Shown here: piece by piece, positions 54,009 through 62,149 of the stretch | Position numbering within the stretch: position 1 is the first letter of the stretch | Layout of the letters: the number at the start of each line of letters is the position of its first letter | Source of the DNA: Myxococcales bacterium | GTDB taxonomy: Bacteria; Myxococcota_A; Bradymonadia; UBA7976; UBA1532 | Length of the DNA: 64,000 nucleotides | NCBI GenBank assembly: GCA_020633435.1 | Contig: JACKDP010000003.1 | Coordinates: forward strand, 186,001-250,000 | Direction of reading: 5' to 3' | Notes under the pieces: generated by a model | Database searches by the model: none | What the model saw: the letters and a program-made list of their open reading frames with translations, nothing else | Told to the model about the DNA's origin: nothing | Position numbers and translations under genes: made by a program

Positions 54009-55043
54009 ATGGAAGCTCTGCATGGCGTCATCCTCGCGGCCGGGGAGGGCACCCGCCTCGCCCCGCTGACCCGCTACCGGCCCAAGCCCCTCGTCCCGCT
54101 GGCCGGGCGGCCGCTGCTGGCCGGCGCCTTCGACGCCCTGCACGCCGCCGGCGTCCGGCGCGTGGGCCTCAACGCCTTCCACCTGGGCGACCAGGTGGCC
54201 GCGGCCTTCGCCGACGATCCCGACGTGGTCGTGGTCACGGAGGACACCCTCCAGGGCACCGGGGGCGGCGTCCGGGGCATCGCCGCCGCGCTGCCCACCG
54301 GGACGCTCGTGGTCATCAACGGCGACGCCCTCTTCGACTTCCCGCTCGCCCCGCTCCTCGCCGCGCACCGCGCGGCCGGGGCCCTCGGCACCCTGGCGCT
54401 GCGCGTCGTCCCCCCGGACGCCCCGTTCGGCCGGGTCGGCGTCGACGCCACCGGGGCGCTGCACCGCATCGCGGAGGTCGAGGGCCCGGACGCCGACCGG
54501 CTTCCGCTGCGGTTTGGCGCCTTTACGGGCGTGCAGATCATCGAGCCCGCGCTGGTGGCGGCACTCCCGCCGGGGCCCGGGGACATCCTGCGCACGGCCT
54601 GGAAGGCCCTGCTCGCGAGGCGCGCCCCCCTGCAAGGCGTCTTCGTCCCCCCGACGAGCGGCTGGTTCGACGTGGGCACCCCGGCCCGGTACCTGGCGGC
54701 CCACCGCGCCATCCTGGCCGGCGACCTCGCCACCCGCCACCTGCCGCCGGCCGACGCCGAGGGTCGGCGCGTCCACCCGGACGCCCGCGTCCACCCGGAC
54801 GCCCGGCTGGTCGGGCCCTGCGCCGTCCTGGCTGGCGCCACCGTCGGGCCCGGCGCGCGCGTCGGCCCCTACGCCTTCCTCGACCAGGGAGCCCGCGTCG
54901 ACGGGGCCTTCGAGCACGCCGTCGCCTGGCCCGACGTCCACGTCCCGGGCGACCTCGCGCACGCCATCGCCCTGCCCGGCGAGGTGGTGCGCCTGCCGCA
55001 GCCCGGCGCCGCGGAAACCCTCCCCACCCCCGGGGCTTCTTGA
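54009..55043 (+). CDS. Sugar-1-phosphate nucleotidyltransferase family protein
   Basis: A 344-residue cytosolic enzyme of the NDP-sugar pyrophosphorylase type, which activates sugar-1-phosphates for glycan synthesis. The N-terminus ILAAGEGTRLAPLTRYRPKPLVPLAGRPLL is the nucleotide-binding GxGTRL...PKP signature. It is followed by INGDALFDF (metal-binding Asp) and GWFDVGTPARYL. The C-terminal 90 residues carry hexapeptide-type repeats (LVGPCAVLAGATVGPGARVG). The sugar and nucleotide cannot be told from sequence. ATG start; upstream is a 123-bp divergent region with no clear promoter. Confidence 0.88.
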   Translation: MEALHGVILAAGEGTRLAPLTRYRPKPLVPLAGRPLLAGAFDALHAAGVRRVGLNAFHLGDQVAAAFADDPDVVVVTEDTLQGTGGGVRGIAAALPTGTLVVINGDALFDFPLAPLLAAHRAAGALGTLALRVVPPDAPFGRVGVDATGALHRIAEVEGPDADRLPLRFGAFTGVQIIEPALVAALPPGPGDILRTAWKALLARRAPLQGVFVPPTSGWFDVGTPARYLAAHRAILAGDLATRHLPPADAEGRRVHPDARVHPDARLVGPCAVLAGATVGPGARVGPYAFLDQGARVDGAFEHAVAWPDVHVPGDLAHAIALPGEVVRLPQPGAAETLPTPGAS

Positions 55044-55054
55044 TCCGTGTAGAG

Positions 55055-55074
55055 CGCGATGCAGGGAAATCGCG
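55055..55074 (+). terminator. Possible hairpin after the nucleotidyltransferase gene
   Basis: CGCGAT (55055-55060) and ATCGCG (55069-55074) form a 6-bp stem with an 8-base loop. There is no T-run. It could be a terminator or another operator. Confidence 0.25.
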
Positions 55075-55083
55075 ATCCGGCCC

Positions 55084-55118
55084 TTGACTGAACGATGAAT
55101 GATTTTATCAGTCGTTCA
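55084..55118 (+). promoter_or_regulatory. Promoter and inverted-repeat operator of the second lon gene
   Basis: An unusually AT-rich patch. The -35-like TTGACT (55084-55089) and TATCAG (55106-55111) are 16 bp apart. Overlapping both is the inverted repeat TGAACGA (55089-55095) / TCGTTCA (55112-55118), which extends inward as TGA/TCA with one bulge. The geometry is typical of a repressor operator that blocks RNA polymerase. The first 10 bases, TTGACTGAAC, also occur at the LexA-like site before the radical SAM gene. Confidence 0.5.
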
Positions 55119-55146
55119 ACCCAAGCTCTGAAGCGAGGTAGAGAAA

Positions 55147-57537
55147 ATGGCCGACGCCAACGTGACCCTCCCCGACGCCCCCATCCCCCTCCTCCCCCTC
55201 CGTGGTGGCGTCATCCTCCCGGGCACCGTCCGCACGCTGCCGGTGGGTCGCCGCAAGTCGGTGGCCCTCATCCAGTCCCTCGGCAACCCCCGCGACCGGC
55301 CCCTGGTGGCGGTGGCCGTCCAGCGCGACCCGCGCATCAACGACCCCACCATCGCCGACCTGCACCCGGTGGCGGTGCTCGCCGAGGTCCTCGACATCCG
55401 GCGGGGCCAGAACGGCGGCCTGATGGTGGCCCTCAACGCCGTCCGCCGGTTCGCGCTGACGGGCCTCGCCGCCACCGAGCCGTACCTGACGGCCGAGGGC
55501 GAGGAGCTGCCCGAGCCCTCGGCCGACTCCATGAAGGCGCGCATCATGGCCGAGTCGCTGGCCGCCGCCCTCAAGGACACGGCCGGCGAGGAGGGCCCGA
55601 TGAAGGCCACCCTCGACGCCTTCCGGCACGACCCCTCCCCGGGCCGCCTGGCGGATCGCGTGGCCTCCGTGCTGGAGCTGACCCACTCCCAGCAGGTGCA
55701 CATCCTGCTGACGCTCGACGCGGCCGACCGCCTGGAGCGCGTGACCAGCCTGGCCGGCGAGACCCTGACGGCGGCGGATCTGCGCAAGAAGATCGAGGCC
55801 ACCGTCCGGCAGAACCTGGGCCAGCGGCAGCGCGAGAACATGCTGCGCGAGCAGATGGCGGCCATCCGCAAGGAGCTGGGCGAGGACGGCGGGCAGGATG
55901 ACGCCCTGCGCAAGCGCCTCACCGAGAAGGAGCTGCCCGACGACATCCGCGAGGCCGTGGACCGCGAGCTGCGCCGCCTGGAGAACCTGGGCCAGGGGGC
56001 CGAGGCCCAGGTCGCCCGCACCTGGCTGGAGTGGGTGGCCGACCTGCCCTGGACGGAGCGCGCCGAGGTCAAGTCCGACCTCAACGCCGTCGCCGACCAG
56101 CTCGACGCCGACCACTACGGCCTCGACGAGGTGAAGAAGCGCATCCTGGAGCACATGGCCGTGCTCCAGCTCGCCGAGCACTCCAAGGGCACCATCCTGT
56201 GCCTGACGGGCCCGCCCGGCACCGGCAAGACGTCCCTCGCGCGCTCCGTCGCCGAGGCCACCGGCCGCCCGTTCGTGCGCATCTCCCTGGGCGGCGTGCG
56301 CGACGAGGCCAGCATCCGCGGCCACCGCCGCACCTACGTGGGCGCCCTGCCAGGCCGCATCATCGAGGGCATGCGCAAGGCGAAGGCACGGAACCCGGTG
56401 ATCCTGCTGGACGAGATCGACAAGCTCACCCACGGCGGCTTCTCGGGGAACCCCGAGGCGGCCCTGCTGGAGGTGCTGGATCCGGCCCAGAACAACACGT
56501 TCACCGACCACTACCTCGACCTGCCCTATGACCTGTCGGAGGCGCTCTTCATCTGCACCTCCAACCAGATCGGCAACCTGTCCGCGCCCCTCCGGGACCG
56601 GCTGGAGGTGGTGAACATCGACGGCTACACGCCGATGGAGAAGGTGCGCATCGCCCAGGCCCACCTGCTGCCCCGGCAGCTCGAGGCCCACGGCCTCATG
56701 GGCAAGGACGGCACGCCCGGCCTCGAGCTCACCGAGGCCGCCATCGACGCCATCGTCCGCGACTACACCCGCGAGGCCGGGGTGCGGCAGCTCGAGCGCG
56801 AGCTCGTGCGGCTCTGCCGCGGCGCCGCGCTGCGCGTCGCCCGGGGCGGCGAGGGGACGCTGGCCGTCGAGGCCACCGACCTGGACACCTGGCTGGGCAA
56901 GGCGCGCTTCCACCAGCAGGTGGCCGAGCGCACGTCGCTGCCGGGCGTCGCGACGGGCATGGCCTGGACGCCGGTGGGCGGGGACATCCTGTTCATCGAG
57001 ACGTCGCGGATGCCGGGCCGGGGCAAGCTGGAGATCACCGGGCAGCTCGGCGACGTGATGACGGAGTCGGCCCGGGCCGCGCTCACCTACGTGCGCAGCC
57101 ACGCCGAGGAGCTGGGCATCTCGCCGAAGCTGCTTGAGACCGAGGACGTGCACATCCACGTGCCGGCCGGGGCGACGCCCAAGGACGGGCCGTCGGCGGG
57201 CGTGACCATCTTCACCGCCCTCACCTCCCTCTTCACGGGGCGGCGGGTGCGCGGCGACGTGGCCATGACCGGCGAGTGCACCCTGCGCGGCCGCGTGCTG
57301 CCGGTGGGTGGCATCAAGTCGAAGGTGCTGGCGGCCCACCGCGCGGGGCTGACCCACATCATCCTGCCGGCCCAGAACGCTCGTGATCTCGATGACTTGC
57401 CCGAGTCGGTGCGGGCGGCGCTGACCTTCACCCTCGCCGAGGACATGGCCACCGTCCTCGCCGTGGCCCTGGAGGCCAGCCCCGACTACGCCGACGCCGA
57501 CGTGCCCGACGGCGCCGGGGCCCCCCTGCCGAGCTGA
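55147..57537 (+). CDS. ATP-dependent protease Lon (second, divergent copy)
   Basis: A 796-residue Lon paralogue. The N-domain starts APIPLLPLRGGVILPGTVRTL. The ATPase has Walker A GPPGTGKTS (355-363) and LLDEIDKLTHGG. The protease domain has Ser683 in KDGPSAG and Lys724 in GGIKSK, so the dyad is intact. Compared with the Lon at 26412 it has a shorter coiled region and differs throughout the N-domain. Myxococcus has two Lons, LonV for viability and LonD for development and stress; this copy could be the LonD-type, but that is inference. It is monocistronic in appearance, with its own operator-bearing promoter and a strong terminator. A GAGGTAGAG site precedes the ATG. Confidence 0.95.
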   Translation: MADANVTLPDAPIPLLPLRGGVILPGTVRTLPVGRRKSVALIQSLGNPRDRPLVAVAVQRDPRINDPTIADLHPVAVLAEVLDIRRGQNGGLMVALNAVRRFALTGLAATEPYLTAEGEELPEPSADSMKARIMAESLAAALKDTAGEEGPMKATLDAFRHDPSPGRLADRVASVLELTHSQQVHILLTLDAADRLERVTSLAGETLTAADLRKKIEATVRQNLGQRQRENMLREQMAAIRKELGEDGGQDDALRKRLTEKELPDDIREAVDRELRRLENLGQGAEAQVARTWLEWVADLPWTERAEVKSDLNAVADQLDADHYGLDEVKKRILEHMAVLQLAEHSKGTILCLTGPPGTGKTSLARSVAEATGRPFVRISLGGVRDEASIRGHRRTYVGALPGRIIEGMRKAKARNPVILLDEIDKLTHGGFSGNPEAALLEVLDPAQNNTFTDHYLDLPYDLSEALFICTSNQIGNLSAPLRDRLEVVNIDGYTPMEKVRIAQAHLLPRQLEAHGLMGKDGTPGLELTEAAIDAIVRDYTREAGVRQLERELVRLCRGAALRVARGGEGTLAVEATDLDTWLGKARFHQQVAERTSLPGVATGMAWTPVGGDILFIETSRMPGRGKLEITGQLGDVMTESARAALTYVRSHAEELGISPKLLETEDVHIHVPAGATPKDGPSAGVTIFTALTSLFTGRRVRGDVAMTGECTLRGRVLPVGGIKSKVLAAHRAGLTHIILPAQNARDLDDLPESVRAALTFTLAEDMATVLAVALEASPDYADADVPDGAGAPLPS

Positions 57538-57546
57538 TCCCCCCCT

Positions 57547-57590
57547 CCCCCTGGCCGGTCCCTCCCCCCACCGGCCGGGGGGTCTGCCTT
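57547..57590 (+). terminator. Strong terminator after the second lon gene
   Basis: CCCCC-T-GGCCGGT (57547-57559) pairs with ACCGGCC-G-GGGGG (57570-57582) through one G-T pair, giving a 13-bp stem with a 10-base loop. TCTGCCTT follows. Confidence 0.7.
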
Positions 57591-57603
57591 GAGAGGCCGA
57601 TCC

Positions 57604-58284
57604 ATGCGACAACCGACGAGTCTCGCGCTGCCCGCGAAAGGGGCCCGCATGCCCGCTCCCGTCATCGAGCTCGGCCCCGCCGAGATCGCGGCCATCACCG
57701 AGGCGGTCGACGCCCTGATGCCGTGGCTGGAGCACGCCCGCTTCCGCATCCTGGCGTCGGGCAACCTGGAGATGGACGACCCGGACGCGGCGGAGGCCGT
57801 GCGGGTGCTGCGGGAGGCCGTCGAGGAGTTCCTGCCCGTCGAGACGCGCGACCTCCTCGGCGAGCGCAGCGGCCTGGGCTGGAACATCTTCTTCGGCCAT
57901 GTGCTGGCCTGGTGGCTGCCCATGCGGCGCCAGATCGGCTTCCTGCGGGCGCTGGTCAACCGGGCGGAGGTGCTGCGCGTCCCCCTGAAGCTGCTGTGGA
58001 ACCGCGGCCGCAAGATCCGCGTGCAGCGCCGCCGGCCGGGCAACGAGGCCCTGCTCTACGGCGGCGGGGCGGGCCTCGTCTTCGGCCTGCTCAGCACCCG
58101 GCTGTGGCCCTACGACCCGGTGCTGGCGCTGCTCGCCCTCGGCGGCGGCGTCGTGCTGGGCCGCATCGCCCAGCGCGTGCTCTGGAACCGGTGGTGCGGG
58201 GAGCGGCTCTGCCAGGCGCCCCTCGGCAACCGCAAGACCTGCGCCTTCTGCGGCGCGGAGGCCGAGAGCCCGGGTGGCCGCTGA
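57604..58284 (+). CDS. Uncharacterised protein with two membrane helices and a C-terminal Cys cluster
   Basis: A 226-residue protein with no family I recognise. The first 120 residues are helical and acidic, then basic (LLWNRGRKIRVQRRRPGN). Two hydrophobic helices follow (ALLYGGGAGLVFGLLS, LALLALGGGVVLG). The tail has a zinc-like Cys pattern (WCGERLCQAPLGNRKTCAFCG: C-x4-C-x8-C-x2-C). Start choices are ATG 57604, with GAGAGG upstream, or ATG 57649. It overlaps mutY by 11 bp on the same strand, so the two are probably co-transcribed. Confidence 0.65.
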   Translation: MRQPTSLALPAKGARMPAPVIELGPAEIAAITEAVDALMPWLEHARFRILASGNLEMDDPDAAEAVRVLREAVEEFLPVETRDLLGERSGLGWNIFFGHVLAWWLPMRRQIGFLRALVNRAEVLRVPLKLLWNRGRKIRVQRRRPGNEALLYGGGAGLVFGLLSTRLWPYDPVLALLALGGGVVLGRIAQRVLWNRWCGERLCQAPLGNRKTCAFCGAEAESPGGR

Positions 58285-59332
58285 TCCCGCCCGCGTCCGC
58301 GCGCCGCTGCTGGCCTGGTACGACGCGCACCGCCGCACCATGCCGTGGCGGGAGGCCCCGTCGCCGTGGCGCACCTGGGTCTCGGAGATCATGCTGCAGC
58401 AGACGCGGGTGGAGTCGGTCATCCCGTACTTCCACCGCTTCCTGGCGCGCTTCCCCGACCCCGCCGCCCTGGCGGCCGCCCCGCTGGACGAGGTGCTCGC
58501 CCTCTGGGCCGGCCTCGGCTACTACAGCCGCGCCCGCAGCCTGCACCGGGCGGCCCAGGAGGTCGTCGAGCGGCACGGCGGCGAAATCCCCAACGATCCA
58601 GAGACCTTCGGCGCCCTGACCGGCGTGGGCCCCTACACCCGGGGGGCGGTGATGTCCATCGCCTTCGGGCGGGCCGAGCCCCTGGTCGATGGCAACGTCA
58701 TCCGCGTGCTCAGCCGCCTGGACCACATCGCCGAGGATCCCCGGCGCCCCGCCGTGAGCCGCCGCTTCTGGGCCCGGGCCGCGGAGCTGGTGGTGGGCGA
58801 GCGCCCGGGCGACCTGAACCAGGCCCTCATGGAGCTGGGCGCCCTGGTGTGCCGCAGCCGCTCGCCCCTCTGCCTCGTCTGCCCCGTCGCCGCCGACTGC
58901 GACGCCCGGGCGGCGGGCACCCAGGAAGACCTGCCCCTCAAGCCGAAGCGCGCCGAGCGCCCCGTCACGACGTGGACGGCCGGCCTCGCCCGCGACGACG
59001 CCGGGCGCCTCTGGCTGGCCCGCCGCGCGGGGGACGGCCTGCTGGGCGGCCTGTGGGAGCTGCCCGCCGTCGAGCACCCCGCCGACCTGGCCACCCTGGG
59101 CCTCACGGCTGGCGAGCCCCGGGGCGACGTCGAGCACGGCTTCACCCACCGCGTCTGGCGCATCGCCGTCGTCGCGGCCACCGGCACGCCCCACGCCGGG
59201 CCGCCCTACGACGCGGTGGAGGCCTTCGCCGAGGACGCGCTGCCCGCCCTCTCGGGCCCGGGCATCAAGGCCCTGCGCGCCGCCGGCGTCGAGCTCGCCC
59301 ACCGCCGCGGCGCGGGCCGCAAGCCATCGTAA
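58274..59332 (+). CDS. mutY: A/G-specific adenine DNA glycosylase
   Basis: A 352-residue base-excision repair enzyme that removes adenine mispaired with 8-oxoguanine. The N-terminal HhH-GPD domain has Glu38 in SEIMLQQTRVESV, the hairpin LTGVGPYTRGAV and catalytic Asp139 in LVDGNVIRVLSRL. The iron-sulphur cluster ligands are Cys193, Cys200, Cys203 and Cys209 (spacing 6, 2, 5). The C-terminal NUDIX-like domain (about 230-340) recognises 8-oxoG. The start is a GTG inside the upstream gene (11-bp overlap). The length is normal. Confidence 0.96.
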   Translation: MAADPARVRAPLLAWYDAHRRTMPWREAPSPWRTWVSEIMLQQTRVESVIPYFHRFLARFPDPAALAAAPLDEVLALWAGLGYYSRARSLHRAAQEVVERHGGEIPNDPETFGALTGVGPYTRGAVMSIAFGRAEPLVDGNVIRVLSRLDHIAEDPRRPAVSRRFWARAAELVVGERPGDLNQALMELGALVCRSRSPLCLVCPVAADCDARAAGTQEDLPLKPKRAERPVTTWTAGLARDDAGRLWLARRAGDGLLGGLWELPAVEHPADLATLGLTAGEPRGDVEHGFTHRVWRIAVVAATGTPHAGPPYDAVEAFAEDALPALSGPGIKALRAAGVELAHRRGAGRKPS

Positions 59333-59336
59333 CTAC

Positions 59337-60287
59337 TCAGTAATCCGTCGTGGTCGTGCGGTGGTGCCGCGCCTCTACCCCGAAGCCGGCGCGCCAGAGG
59401 GCGTAGTCGAGGCGGACGGCGTCGAGGCCGGGCACGGCGCGCAGCAGGGCCTCGCCGGCGGCGAGGGTGGCCACGCGCAGGGCCGTCTCTTCGGGGCTGT
59501 GGGCCGCCAGCTCGGCGCCGGCGTCGACGGCCGCGGCCAGGGCGGGGGCGTAGACCAGGATGCCCAGGTCGCGCAGGGTGCGGGGGAGCATGTAGTCGGC
59601 GTAGAGCGTCAGGCGCTCGGGGCGGGCGAGGCCCGTCGCGCCGCGGGCGACGCGGGCGGCGTGCAGCATGCCGGCGGCGAGCTGGGCGCGCTTGCGGAGG
59701 GGCAGATCGAGGCCGGCGACGGCGCGGCGGTCCTCGTAGACGGGGGTGGCGTCGGCCAGGAGGGTGGCCAGGTCGAGGGCGTCCGGGGCGGCGGCGAGCA
59801 GGTGGGACAGGCGGCCGCCGTGGGCGGCGGTGACCCAGGCGCCGAAGGCCCGCAGGCCCGCGACGCGCTCGGCGATGAGGGGCTGGGTGCCGGTGCCGCC
59901 GTCGAAAAGCCCTTCGACTTCAGGGCCTTGCAGCCAGCCCACGTCGTCGGCGTCCCGGCCGCGCAGGGCGTCGTGCAGCCGCCCGAAGAGCGCCATGGCG
60001 TCCACCTCGGGCGCGCCCGCGACCGGCCACGTCCACATGGTGGCGCCGTCGGGCACCCAGTAGGCGTAGTTCAGGGCGTTGCCGAGCAGGACGACGGCGT
60101 CGAGCAGCGGCCCCGCCTCGGCCGGGAAGGCCGGGTGGTCCCAGCGGGGCATGGGCAGCGGCGACGCCCGCAGGTGCGCGGCGTAGCGGGCCAGCGCCGC
60201 CTCGTCGAGGTGGACGTGCTCGGCGATGGCGCCCCGGGCCCCCCAGCAGGCCGGGCCGAGGGCGTCGGGGGCTACAGGGTGTCCCAA
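59337..60287 (-). CDS. Queuosine salvage protein, DUF2419/Qng1-like
   Basis: A 316-residue protein resembling queuosine 5'-phosphate N-glycosylase (Qng1, DUF2419), which frees queuine for reuse. Matching blocks are VVLLGNALNYAYWVPDG near residue 70, ERLTLYADYMLPRTLRDLGIL near 225, and a closing LDAVRLDYALWRAG. The family's Asp residues near ADYMLP and in the last block are present. The start is uncertain: TTG at 60287 overlaps the acyl-CoA dehydrogenase stop by 16 bp. No ATG or GTG precedes the conserved region closely. It is followed by a convergent mutY end. The pathway partner queF lies at 6561. Confidence 0.8.
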   Translation of the reverse strand: MGHPVAPDALGPACWGARGAIAEHVHLDEAALARYAAHLRASPLPMPRWDHPAFPAEAGPLLDAVVLLGNALNYAYWVPDGATMWTWPVAGAPEVDAMALFGRLHDALRGRDADDVGWLQGPEVEGLFDGGTGTQPLIAERVAGLRAFGAWVTAAHGGRLSHLLAAAPDALDLATLLADATPVYEDRRAVAGLDLPLRKRAQLAAGMLHAARVARGATGLARPERLTLYADYMLPRTLRDLGILVYAPALAAAVDAGAELAAHSPEETALRVATLAAGEALLRAVPGLDAVRLDYALWRAGFGVEARHHRTTTTDY

Positions 60288-62014
60288 CGGTAGCCACCCG
60301 TGGAGCAGGCCTGCTCGGCCAGCCGCTTGATCTGCTCGTCGTCGTTCTCGTCGATCTTGCGGAAGTTGCGCAGGACGCGCCCCTTGGCCTGGCCGGCGAA
60401 GACCTGGGCGATCTCGATCTCGGGCGTGGCGTTCTCGACGCCCTTCTCCTCGATGGTGGCCGTCACCCGGCTGAGGACGCAGGCCATGACGAACAGGTCG
60501 ATCATCACGTCGGCCATCCGCCGCATGGCGAACTGCTTCTCGATGATGGCCTTGCCGTGCTTGCGCAGGATGCGGTCGGCCATGGCGCCCAGGTCGCGGG
60601 TGAGGTCCTCGAAGACCTCGGCCTGCGGCCGCAAGGCCACGTGAACCTTGGAGAAAGTGGTGCGCTCCGTCTTGATGTTGGTGGCCCAGAGCGCGCGCTT
60701 GCGGGCGTAGTCGTAGAGGACGCCGAAGCCCTTGATGGGGTCGTCGAAGATGCCCTTGAGCGAGCTGGCCATCTCCTTGAGGCGCTGGCCCACGTCGTTG
60801 AGGGCCGTCAGGGCGATGAAGAGGCGCAAGACCTCGTTGGTGCCCTCGAAGATGCGGTTGATGCGCACATCCCGCATGATCTGCTCGTAGGGGTACTCCT
60901 TCATGAAGCCGTTGCCGCCGGCCACCTGGAGCGCCTCGTCCGCCGTGCGCCAGAGGGCCTCGGAGGCGAAGACCTTGGTGATGGCGGCCTCCACGGAGTA
61001 GTCGTCGTAGCCCTGGTCGGAGAGCGCCGCCACCACCGTCACGGCGGCCTCGGCGGCGTAGCAGTCCACGACCATGTGGCCGATCTTCTGCTTGATGAGG
61101 CCGAACTCGGCGATGGGCTTGCCGAACTGGGTGCGCACGGTGGCCTGCTCGCTGGTGAGGCCGATCAGGCGCTTCATCATGCCGACGGCGCCGCCCCCGA
61201 GGCCCGAGCGGCCGCTGTTGAGGATGTTCATGGCGACCTTGAAGCCGCCGTGCAGCGGGCCCAGCAGGTTCTCCTTCGGCACCTTCACGTTGTCGAAGTA
61301 GACCGTCGTCGTCGAGCTGGCCCGGATGCCCATCTTGTCTTCATGGGGGCTGTTGGTGACGCCTTCCATGTCGCGGGTGACGATGAAGGCCGACAGGCGG
61401 GCGCGCGGCCCCGACTCCCCCGTCTTGGCGAAGACCGTGAAGAAGTCGGCCAGGCCGCCATTGGTGATCCAGATCTTCTGGCCGTTGAGCAGGTAGTGGT
61501 CGCCCGTGTCCTCGGCCGTGGTGCGCACGGCCGCGGCGTCGGAGCCGGCCCCCGGCTCGGTGAGGCAGAAGGCGGCGATGAGCTCGCCGGAGGCCAGCCG
61601 GTCGTAGTACTGCGCCTTCTGCTCGTCGGTGCCGTAGAGCTTCAGGCCGCGCATGCCGATGGAGCTGTGGGCCCCGATGGTCACCGCCACCGAGGCGTCG
61701 TGCCGCGCCACCTGCTGCAGCGTGCGCGAGTAGGCCATGTTCCCCATGCCCAGGCCGCCGGCCTCCTCGGGGATGATCAGGCTGAACAGCCCGAACTTCT
61801 TCATCTTCTTGACGAACTTCGCCGGCAGCTCCCCGGCCTCGTCCCACTTGCGGAAGTCGCCGGCCGCGTCGCCGAGGAGGTCGTCGATGGAGGCGAGCAC
61901 CGGGGTGAGCAGCTCGCGCTCGGCCGGCGAGAGGCTGGGGAAGGGGAAGATGACGTCCTGCTCGATCTGGCCGGAGCAGAGGGAGCGGATGAAGCTGACG
62001 CTGGTGTCGGTCAT
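60272..62014 (-). CDS. Acyl-CoA dehydrogenase, VLCAD/ACAD9-like
   Basis: A 580-residue flavoenzyme catalysing the first step of fatty-acid beta-oxidation. The ACAD core (about 30-410) shows IPEEAGGLGMGN, FCLTEPGAGSDAAAV, YLLNGQKIWITNGG (FAD region), GVTNSPHEDKMGIRAS, GGNGFMKEYPYEQIMRD and the catalytic Glu390 in RIFEGTNEVLRLF. The extra 170-residue C-terminal helical domain is typical of VLCAD/ACAD9 enzymes, which are membrane-associated in mitochondria. The ATG has CCAGGAGG upstream. It is followed by the queuosine-salvage gene on the same strand, overlapping by 16 bp. Confidence 0.95.
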   Translation of the reverse strand: MTDTSVSFIRSLCSGQIEQDVIFPFPSLSPAERELLTPVLASIDDLLGDAAGDFRKWDEAGELPAKFVKKMKKFGLFSLIIPEEAGGLGMGNMAYSRTLQQVARHDASVAVTIGAHSSIGMRGLKLYGTDEQKAQYYDRLASGELIAAFCLTEPGAGSDAAAVRTTAEDTGDHYLLNGQKIWITNGGLADFFTVFAKTGESGPRARLSAFIVTRDMEGVTNSPHEDKMGIRASSTTTVYFDNVKVPKENLLGPLHGGFKVAMNILNSGRSGLGGGAVGMMKRLIGLTSEQATVRTQFGKPIAEFGLIKQKIGHMVVDCYAAEAAVTVVAALSDQGYDDYSVEAAITKVFASEALWRTADEALQVAGGNGFMKEYPYEQIMRDVRINRIFEGTNEVLRLFIALTALNDVGQRLKEMASSLKGIFDDPIKGFGVLYDYARKRALWATNIKTERTTFSKVHVALRPQAEVFEDLTRDLGAMADRILRKHGKAIIEKQFAMRRMADVMIDLFVMACVLSRVTATIEEKGVENATPEIEIAQVFAGQAKGRVLRNFRKIDENDDEQIKRLAEQACSTGGYRWDTL

Positions 62015-62149
62015 GGCGACCTCCTGGGCAGGGGTGGCGGGCCCGCGCGACCCCGGGTGCGGGTCGAGACGGGGATGCCGGGCCGGGTGCAAACGTCGCC
62101 ACGTCACCGTGGCCTGGAACCTGGGCGGAAGCGGCGGTACCCTCGCCGC

